This document shows, piece after piece, positions 30,094 to 41,255 of a stretch of 64,000 nucleotides of DNA; the stretch's first letter is position 1; each line of letters begins with the position of its first letter. A model generated the notes under the pieces. The model was not told the DNA's origin and searched no databases. It saw only the letters and a program-made list of their open reading frames with translations. A program made the position numbers and the translations under genes. Origin of the DNA: Enterobacter hormaechei ATCC 49162 (GTDB lineage: Bacteria; Pseudomonadota; Gammaproteobacteria; Enterobacterales; Enterobacteriaceae); the NCBI RefSeq assembly GCF_001875655.1, contig NZ_MKEQ01000001.1, positions 2,852,001-2,916,000 of the forward strand. Direction: 5' to 3'.

Positions 30094-30513
30094 TCACTCT
30101 ATAAACAGCGCAGGCGATACCCCAAATCTGGCCGCCAGCTTTTTAATATGGTTCAGAGTAAGCTGTCTCTGACCATTCAGAACCCGTGAAACCATCGATT
30201 TACTACCAATTTCATCCTGAAAATCCGAGATTGTCAGTTTGTACTGATCCATCAAGGTTCTTAAAACTGCAATTCCGACGGGAACGGACTCCATCTCCTT
30301 GCGTAATGCGACTATCTCTGGCCGATTAGCTTCATAACGGCTAATTCTGGCGCACACAATATCCAGCAAGGGGCTATTGGGCTCGTTCATAAGGAGATAC
30401 TCAACCAGCTCAAGCGCATCCTTATAATCTTTCTCGCTCGGCTGTTCACCCAGTAAAGGAACGGCCGCAACAAGGGCGTGCGTAGCTTTCATTGCATCAG
30501 CGACGATCATCAT
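30094..30513 (-). CDS. Solitary HigA-type antitoxin / XRE regulator
   Basis: Protein of 139 residues like E. coli HigA (YgjM). A helical N-terminal part with DYKDALELVEYLLMNEPNSPLLDIVCARI is followed by a C-terminal XRE HTH (LTISDFQDEIGSKSMVSRVLNGQRQLTLNHIKKLAARFG, about residues 93-131). In HigBA modules the mRNA-cleaving HigB lies just upstream; here only 57 bases separate the start from the IstR-1 terminator, so there is no room for a toxin and none is seen downstream. It may be an orphan that now only regulates, or it may neutralise a toxin encoded elsewhere. Confidence 0.82.
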   Translation of the reverse strand: MMIVADAMKATHALVAAVPLLGEQPSEKDYKDALELVEYLLMNEPNSPLLDIVCARISRYEANRPEIVALRKEMESVPVGIAVLRTLMDQYKLTISDFQDEIGSKSMVSRVLNGQRQLTLNHIKKLAARFGVSPALFIE

Positions 30514-30570
30514 TTCTTCCCCTTAGTGCGATGTTTCTCCGAAGATACTATTTTCACTTCGTCAGAAAAC

Positions 30571-30646
30571 AAAAAACCTCGCCTAAGCGAGGTTTTTATC
30601 AGGGTTTTGCGGTTGGTCGCCGCAGAACACACTGTGTTACGTCAAC
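30571..30646 (-). ncRNA. istR: IstR-1 antisense RNA of tisB
   Basis: Predicted small RNA of about 76 nt (E. coli IstR-1 is about 75 nt). On the minus strand a sigma-70 promoter is seen as TTGCGC, 17-base spacer, TATACT (30653-30658), giving a 5' end at G complementary to 30646. Bases 2-19 of the RNA are complementary to the tisB message at 30873-30890. The RNA ends with the hairpin AACCTCGC/GCGAGGTT followed by a T-run (30571-30597). It should block ribosome loading and trigger cleavage of the tisB message. Place, length, 5' end and pairing region all agree with the E. coli istR locus. A longer LexA-controlled form (IstR-2) may start near the LexA box. Confidence 0.9.
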
Positions 30647-30743
30647 GCGAAAAGTATACGCGATCGAAGACGAACGCGCAATTCCGGCACGGATTTTGAC
30701 GTTTTTGAGTATGGATCGCCTTCCAAATTTTGTCCATAAAATA

Positions 30744-30759
30744 CTGTTCATGCATACAG
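30744..30759. promoter_or_regulatory. LexA box and tisB promoter
   Basis: CTGTTCATGCATACAG matches the SOS box CTG-N10-CAG fully, including the inner T and A. A promoter for tisB overlaps it: -35-like TGTTCA (30745-30750), 17-base spacer, -10 TATACT (30768-30773). Binding of LexA should silence tisB until DNA damage. Confidence 0.92.
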
Positions 30760-30872
30760 TATTTATCTATACTGAGGGTGTTCGCAGTGAGCGAGGGGGC
30801 CGCAGTTTACCGGCGCAACGAAGTCCTGGCTGAAACGGGTGGTGCCGTCAGTGCCTTAACCCCTGAAGTGAG

Positions 30873-30890
30873 CACACTGTGTTACGTCAA
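30873..30890 (+). promoter_or_regulatory. IstR-1 target site in the tisB leader
   Basis: CACACTGTGTTACGTCAA is repeated exactly at 30628-30645, inside istR-1 on the opposite strand. The tisB message can therefore pair with the IstR-1 5' end over 18 bases. In E. coli this region is the ribosome standby site about 100 nt upstream of tisB, consistent with the 72 bases to the tisB start codon here plus structure. An open frame from GTG 30787 to 30945 occupies the place of the untranslated tisA frame. Confidence 0.88.
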
Positions 30891-30961
30891 TCCAGGTGCT
30901 GGTCACAGGCGGCGGAAAGGTACGCCAGCATCGTGCTCCTTTTAACCAAAAGGAGACGCGT

Positions 30962-31051
30962 ATGAGCGTCGTGGATATGGTCATACTTATCCTCAAACTC
31001 ATTGTTGCTGTATTGCAACTGCTTGATGCTGTCCTGAAATACGTTAAGTGA
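30962..31051 (+). CDS. tisB: SOS-induced membrane toxin TisB
   Basis: Toxin of 29 residues, read directly from the sequence. It begins MSVVDMVILILKLIVAVLQL and ends DAVLKYVK, differing from E. coli TisB at only a few positions. It is one amphipathic helix that inserts into the inner membrane, lowers membrane potential and promotes persister formation after DNA damage. AAAAGGAG lies 7 bases before the ATG. It is controlled by the LexA box at 30744 and by IstR-1. Confidence 0.95.
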   Translation: MSVVDMVILILKLIVAVLQLLDAVLKYVK

Positions 31052-31072
31052 TTCAGGTTCAAGTCGCACCTG

Positions 31073-31099
31073 AGAGGGGCGGGCAACCGCCCCTCTTTA
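31073..31099 (+). terminator. Terminator of tisB
   Basis: AGAGGGGCGG and CCGCCCCTCT form a strong stem with a GCAA loop, followed by TTTAAT. It lies 22 bases after tisB. Confidence 0.88.
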
Positions 31100-31115
31100 A
31101 TAACGAGGGAATGCT

Positions 31116-31562
31116 ATGTCGCGTCTGTTAATTGAGCCTGTCACGCCTGATGAACCAGGGTATATCGCCCTGAAGGCGGAAAGTATCGCGTTGAATTTCA
31201 ATATGCTGCACAGGCTGGAAGAGAACTGGCAGCGGGGTGAAAACCGCTTTAACGCGCCGGGTGAAAAACTGCTGGGGGCGTTTCTTAACGGCAGACTGGT
31301 GGGCGTGTGCGGCCTCAACCGCGATCCGTTTAGCCAGCAGCCGCGCGCCGGACGTATTCGTCATCTTTACGTCAGCGAGAAGTGCCGTGGGCAGGGCATT
31401 GGCAAACAGCTTTTGACCGTGGTGATGGCGGATGCCAGCATCTGGTTTGATTTTCTTAATACCTATGCGCCGGAAACCGCGTACGGATTTTATCATCAGG
31501 CGGGCTTCCGGCTGGTATCAGACGAACCCCGGGTGACGCACCGCCTTTTTTGTGCGGTGTAA
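31116..31562 (+). CDS. GNAT-family N-acetyltransferase
   Basis: Acetyltransferase of 148 residues. The cofactor motif is IRHLYVSEKCRGQGIGKQLL (about residues 79-100), with the late motif YGFYHQAGFRLV. An N-terminal ALNFNMLHRLEENWQRGENRF is characteristic of a subgroup I cannot name. It starts only 17 bases after the tisB terminator and is not in the E. coli order. Substrate is unknown. Confidence 0.85.
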   Translation: MSRLLIEPVTPDEPGYIALKAESIALNFNMLHRLEENWQRGENRFNAPGEKLLGAFLNGRLVGVCGLNRDPFSQQPRAGRIRHLYVSEKCRGQGIGKQLLTVVMADASIWFDFLNTYAPETAYGFYHQAGFRLVSDEPRVTHRLFCAV

Positions 31563-31624
31563 GCGGCTGGCAGCCTCGCCGGGTGAATGTTACAGTTGTA
31601 TGACATTTCACCAACCGATACGCC

Positions 31625-32458
31625 ATGACCATCACCGTTTTCTGCATTTTACTGTTCGCCGCACTGCTGCATGCCAGCTGGAACGCCATCGTTAAAGCCG
31701 GAACGGATAAACTCTACTCTGCGATCGGCGTTAGTGGTTCAGCCGCGGTGATCGCCCTGATTTTACTGCCCTTCTCTCCACAGCCCTCTGCCGCAAGCTG
31801 GCCGTTTTTGTTTGTCTCCTGCGCCTTACAGGTGGTGTACACCGTGCTGGTAGCGAAGACCTATCAGGTCTCCGACATGAGCCAGACCTATCCGCTGATG
31901 CGCGGCACCGCCCCGCTGCTGGTGGCGCTGATCAGCGTAATGGCGCTCGGCGACCATCTCTCCTGGCTTGCCTGGTCCGGCATTGGGGTCATTTGTCTGT
32001 CGATTCTGGCGATGGCGATGAACGGCCGCATGCAGTCACGCAAGGGGGTCTGGCTGGCGCTGCTGAACGCCTGTTTTATCGCCGGATATACGCTGGTGGA
32101 CGGCACCGGCGTGCGACTCTCGGACACCGCGCTGGGCTACACGCTCTGGACCTTCTTTATGAACGGCTTCTGCCTGCTGAGCTGGGCAATGGTAGCGCGG
32201 CGTCGTGAAGCGTCCAGCTACCTGCGCCTGCACTGGAAAAAAGGACTGCTCGGCGGCGTCGGGACGATGGGATCTTACGGTCTGGCGCTCTGGGCAATGA
32301 CGCAGGCACCGCTGGCTGTGGTCGCGGCACTGCGTGAAACCTCAATTCTCTTTGGCGCATTAATCGCATTTGTGCTTTTAAAAGAGAAGGTTGTGGGCCT
32401 GCGCATCGCGGCAGCGCTGGGCATTGCCGCCGGTGCGATCCTGCTGCGTCTGGCGTAA
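31625..32458 (+). CDS. EamA-family transporter
   Basis: Inner-membrane drug/metabolite transporter of 277 residues with about ten helices in two EamA halves: ALLHASWNAIVKAG in helix 1, VSDMSQTYPLMRGTAPLLVAL in the first repeat and TQAPLAVVAALRETSILFGALIAFVLLKEK in the second. Substrate is unknown. It lies between the GNAT gene and emrD on the same strand, with 62 and 175 bases on either side. Confidence 0.88.
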   Translation: MTITVFCILLFAALLHASWNAIVKAGTDKLYSAIGVSGSAAVIALILLPFSPQPSAASWPFLFVSCALQVVYTVLVAKTYQVSDMSQTYPLMRGTAPLLVALISVMALGDHLSWLAWSGIGVICLSILAMAMNGRMQSRKGVWLALLNACFIAGYTLVDGTGVRLSDTALGYTLWTFFMNGFCLLSWAMVARRREASSYLRLHWKKGLLGGVGTMGSYGLALWAMTQAPLAVVAALRETSILFGALIAFVLLKEKVVGLRIAAALGIAAGAILLRLA

Positions 32459-32633
32459 ATCACTGGCAACATTAGTTGCCGATCTTGTTTACAAATCCTG
32501 CCTTATCCGCTTTTTTCATTCACCGCGACAATGCTTAAATTGTCATCTCTCTGTGGTAGATTCCTCGCGCATTTATGGGAATGCGTAGTCACTTATTCTT
32601 TATTTATCTCTTTTGGCAAAAGTATTCAGCGAC

Positions 32634-33818
32634 ATGAAAAAACAACGGAACGTGAACTTATTGTTGATGCTGGTGTTACTGGTGGCCGTCGGGCAGATGG
32701 CGCAAACCATCTACATACCGGCGATTGCCGATATGGCAAAAGATCTGAGCGTCCGCGAAGGTGCGGTACAGAGCGTGATGGCAGCCTACCTGCTGACCTA
32801 TGGTGTTTCGCAGCTGGTTTATGGTCCCCTGTCCGATCGCGTCGGGCGTCGTCCGGTCATTCTGGTGGGCATGAGTATTTTCATGGTGGCGACGGTGATT
32901 GCCATTACCACGCACAGCCTGACCGTCCTGATTGCCGCCAGCGCCCTTCAGGGCGTGGGCACCGGCGTTGGCGGGGTGATGGCGCGTACCCTGCCGCGTG
33001 ATATGTATCAGGGCACCCAGCTTCGTCACGCCAACAGTCTGTTAAATATGGGCATTCTGGTCAGCCCGCTGCTGGCGCCGCTGATTGGAGGTTTGCTGGA
33101 TACCGTCTGGTCCTGGCGCGCCTGTTACGCCTTCCTGCTGGTGCTGTGCATCATTGTCACCTTCAGCATGGCGCGCTGGATGCCTGAAACCCGTCCACAG
33201 GACGCGCCGCGCACGAAGCTTATCGCCAGCTATAAAACGCTGTTCGGTAATGGGGCATTTACCTGTTATCTGTTGATGCTGATCGGCGGTCTGGCGGGCA
33301 TTGCCGTGTTTGAAGCCTGTTCCGGCGTGCTGCTGGGCGCGGGTCTGGGCCTGAGCAGTATGGTGGTGAGCATTCTGTTTATTCTGCCGATCCCGGCGGC
33401 GTTCTTCGGCGCGTGGTTTGCCGGACGTCCGAACAAACGTTTCTCTACCCTGATGTGGCAGTCGGTGATCAGCTGCCTGCTGGCGGGTCTGATGATGTGG
33501 ATCCCGGGGCTGTTTGACGTGATGTCGGTCTGGACGCTGCTCATCCCGGCGGCGCTATTCTTCTTCGGCGCGGGAATGCTGTTCCCGCTCGCCACCAGCG
33601 GCGCGATGGAGCCGTTCCCGTTCCTCGCAGGCACGGCGGGCGCGCTGGTGGGCGGTTTGCAGAATATCGGTTCCGGCGCGCTGGCCTGGCTTTCGGCTAT
33701 GATGCCGCAGACCGGGCAGGCGAGTTTGGGTTTACTTATGACGCTGATGGGGTTGCTGATTTTGCTGTGCTGGCTGCCGCTGGCGTCGCGCGTCCCGCAT
33801 CACGAACAGCCGGTTTAA
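32634..33818 (+). CDS. emrD: Multidrug efflux protein EmrD
   Basis: MFS drug/proton antiporter of 394 residues, the same length as E. coli EmrD, which exports amphipathic compounds and uncouplers. Near-identical segments include VNLLLMLVLLVAVGQMAQTI, YGVSQLVYGPLSDRVGRRPV and the C-terminal GLQNIGSGALAWLSAMMPQT. The ATG at 32634 is the family start; a TTG at 32613 would add seven residues. The last 83 bases overlap the end of the convergent GH5-like gene. Confidence 0.95.
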   Translation: MKKQRNVNLLLMLVLLVAVGQMAQTIYIPAIADMAKDLSVREGAVQSVMAAYLLTYGVSQLVYGPLSDRVGRRPVILVGMSIFMVATVIAITTHSLTVLIAASALQGVGTGVGGVMARTLPRDMYQGTQLRHANSLLNMGILVSPLLAPLIGGLLDTVWSWRACYAFLLVLCIIVTFSMARWMPETRPQDAPRTKLIASYKTLFGNGAFTCYLLMLIGGLAGIAVFEACSGVLLGAGLGLSSMVVSILFILPIPAAFFGAWFAGRPNKRFSTLMWQSVISCLLAGLMMWIPGLFDVMSVWTLLIPAALFFFGAGMLFPLATSGAMEPFPFLAGTAGALVGGLQNIGSGALAWLSAMMPQTGQASLGLLMTLMGLLILLCWLPLASRVPHHEQPV

Positions 33819-34809
33819 CCGCATGATGGCCCGGCTTTTCGCCGGGCTTTTCACAGACGGGCGCAATCATCGCCTGCAATAACGGCTCCGGTGCAGGCCG
33901 CCACGCCCCCTCTTCCCCGTCGTAAAACTGAAAATCCGCGTTCAGCGCGTACGGGATTTTCGCGTGTTGCAGCTCGCAGGCCATAAACGTGGCAAACGCC
34001 ATCTGCGAGGCGGTTGGCGTCAGACTTTTCGATTCCCCCACGCCCCAGCCGCCAACCCAGCTCACGTGCCCGGTTTTTTGTTGCCAGTGCAGCGCGGCGT
34101 TGATGCGGTTACGGATAGCCGCTTTCTCCGCCACGGTTCCGGACGTCCACGGGTACTTGCCGTTCGTTTTCAGCGGACCCCAGGGAAAAATATGCCACTC
34201 CGCCAGCAGGTAATTCTGGCTGTGCGCGGGCAGCTTCAGGCTGGATAAATCCTCCGGCGCGGCGCGCAGACGAGGGGCGATAAAAATCATGCGGCTGGCA
34301 TCAATGGCGTGAATGTCTTTGATCGCTTTCTCATACACCCGGTTGAGCGAAGCAATATTGTGGTTGAGCTTGTCCGCCGGTTCGTAGATCAGGTCAAACC
34401 CCAGCAACGGCGAACGCTGACCAAAATAGTGCGCCACGGCTATCCACCAGTTGATCACCGCGTCTTCGGTATCCGCTTTCGGGTCGTTTTTATATTCATC
34501 AGCCTGATAAGCGATGATGGGGATGACGCCGTATTGCTCGCAGGCCTCCACCAGCTTGCGCAGGTGAATCAGCCGCGCTTCCGTGGGTTCGCCCGCCACC
34601 CGAATACGGACATGGTGTATGCCTTTCGCCTGGAAATCACGGACCACCAGCGGATCGAATTCGCGGATACCGCGCTCCGTGCGCGCCCAGTCGACATCCA
34701 TCCCGACCCCCAGCATCTGCGCGTAACGGGCAGCCGTCAGGGGCGGCTCAGCAGCACAGGCCCAGCCGGAAGCGATCGCTAACATGGTGACAATCAACGG
34801 CTTTAACAC
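33736..34809 (-). CDS. Secreted cellulase-like (GH5-type) glycoside hydrolase
   Basis: Exported protein of 357 residues; signal peptide cut near ACAAEPP (residue 20). The fold looks like a GH5-type barrel: GVGMDVDWARTERGI early, proposed acid/base E143 in FDLIYEPAD and proposed nucleophile E259 in GGWGVGESKS, both inferred from motif position. The catalytic part ends near residue 318; a 39-residue low-complexity tail (EKPGEKPGHHAVKPAV..., rich in A, T, S, P) comes from reading through the emrD terminator and the antisense of emrD. That suggests a lost ancestral stop. It is divergent from the D-serine dehydratase gene. Confidence 0.78.
   Translation of the reverse strand: MLKPLIVTMLAIASGWACAAEPPLTAARYAQMLGVGMDVDWARTERGIREFDPLVVRDFQAKGIHHVRIRVAGEPTEARLIHLRKLVEACEQYGVIPIIAYQADEYKNDPKADTEDAVINWWIAVAHYFGQRSPLLGFDLIYEPADKLNHNIASLNRVYEKAIKDIHAIDASRMIFIAPRLRAAPEDLSSLKLPAHSQNYLLAEWHIFPWGPLKTNGKYPWTSGTVAEKAAIRNRINAALHWQQKTGHVSWVGGWGVGESKSLTPTASQMAFATFMACELQHAKIPYALNADFQFYDGEEGAWRPAPEPLLQAMIAPVCEKPGEKPGHHAVKPAVRDAGRATPAAASTAKSATPSAS
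33829..33853 (+). terminator. Terminator of emrD inside an opposing gene
   Basis: GCCCGGC and GCCGGGC form a stem with loop TTTTC, followed by TTTTC. It lies 10 bases after the emrD stop but within the coding region of the minus-strand GH5-like gene, where it encodes the repeat EKPGEKPG. Confidence 0.85.
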
Positions 34810-34906
34810 GACGCCCCTTGCAAATCATCAAATGCTTTACTCTGTATTTAGCATGCTTTTTCACAATTGGTGTAGAGTCAGAACGAACTAAATTCTGAGA
34901 CAGATT

Positions 34907-36196
34907 ATGAAAACGACTGACCTTACCAGCCTCATCGACCGGTTTCCGCTGCTGGCGGATTTGATCGCCCTGAAAGAGACCACCTGGCGTAACCCACGTA
35001 CCACCACGCTTGCCGAAGGATTGCCGTACGTTGGATTGACCCGCGCCGACGTGGACGACGCCCACGCGCGTCTGCAACGTTTTGCACCTTACCTGGCGAA
35101 AGCGTTTCCGGAAACGGCGGCCAGCAACGGGCTTATCGAATCTGAGCTGGTCGCGATCCCGGCGATGAAAACGCGTCTGGAGCAGGAGTCTGGCGCGACG
35201 ATCCACGGCACGCTGCTGCTGAAAAAAGACAGCCATCTGCCGATTTCCGGCTCCATTAAAGCGCGCGGCGGTATTTATGAGGTGCTGGCCCATGCGGAAA
35301 AACTGGCGCTGGAAGCCGGGTTGCTGCGCCTCGAAGACGATTACAGCATTCTGCTGGAGCCACGCTTTAAAACCTTCTTCAGCCAGTACAGCATTGCCGT
35401 TGGCTCAACCGGCAATCTGGGGTTGTCCATCGGCATCATGAGCGCGCGCATCGGCTTTAAGGTCACGGTGCATATGTCTGCCGACGCCCGCGAATGGAAA
35501 AAAGCCAAACTGCGCAGCCACGGCGTGATCGTGGTGGAATATGAGCAGGATTACGGCGTGGCGGTGGAGCAAGGGCGCAAAGCGGCGGAAAGCGATCCGA
35601 ACTGCTTTTTTATTGATGATGAGAACTCACGCACGCTGTTCCTGGGCTATGCGGTGGCAGGTGAACGCCTGAAAGCGCAGTTTGCCGAACAGGGCCGCGT
35701 GGTGGATGCCGATCATCCGCTGCATGTCTATCTGCCATGCGGCGTCGGCGGTGGCCCCGGCGGCGTGGCGTTTGGCCTGAAGCTGGCCTTTGGCGATAAC
35801 GTCCACTGCTTCTTCGCGGAGCCAACGCACTCGCCGTGCATGCTGCTGGGCGTTTACACCGGGCTGCACGATGAAATTGCCGTGCAGGATCTGGGCATTG
35901 ATAACGTGACGGCGGCAGACGGGCTGGCGGTAGGCCGCGCGTCCGGCTTCGTGGGCCGCGCGATGGAGCGTCTGCTTGACGGGTTCTATACCCTCTCGGA
36001 TCAGAGCATGTACGACCTGCTCGGCTGGCTGGCGCAGGAGGAGGGGATTCGCCTGGAGCCGTCGGCGCTGGCGGGGATGGCCGGGCCGCTGCGCGTGCAG
36101 GCGGATGCCAACACCACGCACCTGGTCTGGGCGACCGGCGGCGGCATGGTGCCGGAAGACGAGATGGCGAAGTACCTGGCGAAGGGAAACGCCTGA
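34907..36196 (+). CDS. dsdA: D-serine ammonia-lyase
   Basis: PLP enzyme of 429 residues that converts D-serine to pyruvate and ammonia. The PLP lysine is K118 in SGSIKARGG; other motifs are [15 protein letters not shown] and the phosphate-binding [15 protein letters not shown]. coli DsdA is slightly longer (442). The usual partners dsdC (regulator) and dsdX (transporter) are absent, so this is a lone copy with unclear regulation. It ends three bases before the convergent maturase gene. Confidence 0.88.
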   Translation: MKTTDLTSLIDRFPLLADLIALKETTWRNPRTTTLAEGLPYVGLTRADVDDAHARLQRFAPYLAKAFPETAASNGLIESELVAIPAMKTRLEQESGATIHGTLLLKKDSHLPISGSIKARGGIYEVLAHAEKLALEAGLLRLEDDYSILLEPRFKTFFSQYSIAVGSTGNLGLSIGIMSARIGFKVTVHMSADAREWKKAKLRSHGVIVVEYEQDYGVAVEQGRKAAESDPNCFFIDDENSRTLFLGYAVAGERLKAQFAEQGRVVDADHPLHVYLPCGVGGGPGGVAFGLKLAFGDNVHCFFAEPTHSPCMLLGVYTGLHDEIAVQDLGIDNVTAADGLAVGRASGFVGRAMERLLDGFYTLSDQSMYDLLGWLAQEEGIRLEPSALAGMAGPLRVQADANTTHLVWATGGGMVPEDEMAKYLAKGNA

Positions 36197-36199
36197 TCG

Positions 36200-37303
36200 T
36201 CAGCCGCTCTGTCGCAGCTGTTTCATCAGTTCAGCAGGCGAACGTTGATGCCTGATGAGGTCGCGCATGGCCCGCATGTACGGCGCGCTGTGAAAAAAGA
36301 AATCACGGTAGCCCGCGCACAGCACGCTTTTACCGTTCAGGCGATGGCGGGGGCAGTCGCCATTGCACAGGCCGATAACCTGACAGCGCTGGCACTCCGC
36401 TGCCAGCGTACGCTGTTTATCTTCGCCAAACGCGCGCGCCGCATCGCTGTCGTTGAGCGTCGCCAGGGGCGTCTGGTGAATATTTCCCAGCCGGTACTGC
36501 GGAAAGACGTAATGATCGCACTGGTACAGATCGCCGTTCGCCTCCAGCGCAAAAGCATGTCCGCAACGCCCGGCCAGCGCGCACATTTGCGATGGATAGC
36601 CGCGCCAGACGCCGAGCGTGGAGTCAAACAGCTGCACAAACACGCGGCCAATATCTTCTCGCACCCAGATATCGAAAACGGTCTTCAGAAAGTGGCTCCA
36701 CTGCACGTCGCTGACTGACTCAGGATTACCGTGCTCCACCAGCGGGATAAACTGCACATAGGGGGTGCCGAGGTCGCGAAGATAGCGGTAAAGCCGCTCC
36801 GGCTGGCCACTGTTCTGTCGGTTAATGACCGTCAGCAGGTTAAACGACACCTGATGCGCGCGAAGTTTGTCTATCGCCGCGATGACTTTATGGTGAGTAG
36901 GGCCGCCGCTGCGGCTCACACGGTAAGCGTCATGCAACTCCGCAGGGCCATCCAGCGAAATACCGACCAGCCAGTCGTGCTCGCTCAGGAACGTACACCA
37001 GGCGTCGTTAAGCACGATCCCGTTGGTCTGAAAAGCATTAACGATCCGTTTTCCGCGAGCGTGCCGTGTCTGCAACGCCACCACGCGACGAAAAAAATCC
37101 AGCCCACAGAGCGTGGGTTCTCCGCCCTGCCAGGCAAACTGCACCTCCGGCCCCGGCTGCGCATCAATGTGCTGCTGAATAAATGCGTCCAGCGTGACGT
37201 CATCCATCATCGGCTGCTGAGGTTTAGCGATATAAAAACAGTAACGACAATCCAGATTGCAGCGTGAACCCGCTGGTTTGGCCATGACCTGACATCCTGT
37301 CAT
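36200..37303 (-). CDS. Anaerobic sulfatase-maturating enzyme (radical SAM, SPASM)
   Basis: Radical SAM protein of 367 residues. The first cluster uses C15, C19 and C22 (SRCNLDCRYCFY); the C-terminal SPASM domain has CQRCQVIGLCNGDCPRH and the preceding CALAGRCGHAF for two more clusters. Such enzymes oxidise a Cys or Ser in sulfatases to formylglycine. It starts four bases inside yidG (ATGA) and so belongs to the yidH-yidG operon, in the place of E. coli yidF. Its likely substrate is the Cys-type sulfatase at 45551. Confidence 0.9.
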   Translation of the reverse strand: MTGCQVMAKPAGSRCNLDCRYCFYIAKPQQPMMDDVTLDAFIQQHIDAQPGPEVQFAWQGGEPTLCGLDFFRRVVALQTRHARGKRIVNAFQTNGIVLNDAWCTFLSEHDWLVGISLDGPAELHDAYRVSRSGGPTHHKVIAAIDKLRAHQVSFNLLTVINRQNSGQPERLYRYLRDLGTPYVQFIPLVEHGNPESVSDVQWSHFLKTVFDIWVREDIGRVFVQLFDSTLGVWRGYPSQMCALAGRCGHAFALEANGDLYQCDHYVFPQYRLGNIHQTPLATLNDSDAARAFGEDKQRTLAAECQRCQVIGLCNGDCPRHRLNGKSVLCAGYRDFFFHSAPYMRAMRDLIRHQRSPAELMKQLRQSG

Positions 37304-37662
37304 GCAATATCCCTTATTAAGCTAATGAGGTGATGAACATGACCAGCAGCAAACAGTAAAGCCAGAGAAAACACTGCGAGGGAGATCAAAAATTTAGATC
37401 TCAACGTGCGGGAGGCAGAAAAATCATAGTGCGAGACGTCCATCCGCGTACGGCTGCGGGTGTAATACCACAGGAGCAGCGCCACTGCCGCGAGAATGCC
37501 GAGTGCGGCCCAAAACAGCGGGCCTGCCTGCTGCCAGTTATGCCTGACTGCCAGCACCATCAGCGCACCATAACCCAGCAGCGTGCGCAGCCAGGCCAGC
37601 GAGGTTCGCTCCGGCTGAAGGCCGGGGTCCGCTTCCCGCCGCGCTTTGCGGCTATCCGGCAT
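37300..37662 (-). CDS. yidG: Membrane protein YidG (DUF202)
   Basis: Inner-membrane protein of 120 residues with three helices. The opening MPDSRKARREADPGLQPERT and the following SLAWLRTLLGYGALM match E. coli YidG. It overlaps yidH by 11 bases and the maturase by four, so the three are coupled. Function is unknown. Confidence 0.93.
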   Translation of the reverse strand: MPDSRKARREADPGLQPERTSLAWLRTLLGYGALMVLAVRHNWQQAGPLFWAALGILAAVALLLWYYTRSRTRMDVSHYDFSASRTLRSKFLISLAVFSLALLFAAGHVHHLISLIRDIA

Positions 37663-37999
37663 ACAACACCAGTAACATCACTACGCCCGCAACCATCAGC
37701 AAAATGGTACTGATAATGAGCAAGCCGCGCGTGTAGGGGAGATCCTGCTTCAGACGCATCGCCTTTTCATTTTTCAGCCAGCGCAGATAGCCGTAGATCG
37801 CCAGCACGCCAGCAATCAGGCACAGCAGCAGGGCCAGCACTTCGCGAATCAACGGGGTGGCAAAATCGGGGGCGAGCTGATCAAGGCCGACGCCTGCGGC
37901 CAGAAAGCCCAGGGCGGTGCGGATCCACGCCAAGAACGTGCGTTCGTTAGCCAGTGAGAAGCGGTAGTCCGGCGCTTCACCGAGACGGGAAATGTTCAT
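37652..37999 (-). CDS. yidH: Membrane protein YidH (DUF202)
   Basis: Inner-membrane protein of 115 residues with three helices. The N-terminal half is nearly the same as E. coli YidH (ISRLGEAPDYRFSLANERT, then FLAWIRTALGFLAAGVGLDQ). The start is the ATG at 37999 with AAGGAA 5 bases upstream; a TTG one codon earlier also opens the frame. First gene of the yidH-yidG-maturase operon. Function is unknown. Confidence 0.93.
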   Translation of the reverse strand: MNISRLGEAPDYRFSLANERTFLAWIRTALGFLAAGVGLDQLAPDFATPLIREVLALLLCLIAGVLAIYGYLRWLKNEKAMRLKQDLPYTRGLLIISTILLMVAGVVMLLVLYAG

Positions 38000-38060
38000 C
38001 AAGGTTCCTTGTCGTGCTGCATGCAGGCTTCAGCATAGCGTAATTCAGCCAGGACAAGGA

Positions 38061-38084
38061 GACCGGCATCAGGCGATGCCGGTC
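38061..38084 (-). terminator. Terminator of the glv-type operon
   Basis: GACCGGCATC and GATGCCGGTC form a perfect 10-bp stem with loop GCCT or AGGC. It lies 7 bases after the GH4 stop codon on the minus strand; the following T-run is weak (TCCTTGT). Confidence 0.7.
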
Positions 38085-38091
38085 AGAAAGA

Positions 38092-41033
<2,942 letters not shown>

Positions 41034-41180
41034 TTTTAAATCCTCATGAAACAACCTGTAGGGGATAGAGGCCTTTATGGTTTTTTACTGGCCTGAGGTG
41101 AGCATAAGAACTTACTGATACGGCAACATGGTATGCCGCTGCGATTCGTGATCGCATTCATGGTTTTATTTTGACCAATC

Positions 41181-41254
41181 AGGTCTACTTTTTGCTGTAA
41201 ATATGGACATGTCAGGACACAATCCACGCCCTGATAAGGGCAGAGAGGTCTACT
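41181..41254. promoter_or_regulatory. Candidate YidP operators between glvC and yidP
   Basis: AGGTCTACT occurs twice (41181-41189 and 41246-41254), the second just ahead of the yidP start codon. Between them is the palindrome GACATGTC (41206-41213). AGGTCTA resembles half-sites of HutC-type GntR regulators. The TGCGATTCGTGATCGCA palindrome at about 41131-41147 may be a CRP-like or second regulatory site. Assignment is inference. Confidence 0.5.
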
Positions 41255-41255
41255 G

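Noticed and set aside
30514..30570. Truncated HigB toxin upstream of the HigA-like gene
   Set aside because: Only 57 bases lie between the gene start and the IstR-1 terminator, and no HigB-like residues can be read in any frame.
30730..30945. Plus-strand frame upstream of tisB as a separate protein gene
   Set aside because: It lies over the LexA box, promoter and IstR target. It corresponds to the untranslated tisA frame of E. coli, so it is treated as leader.
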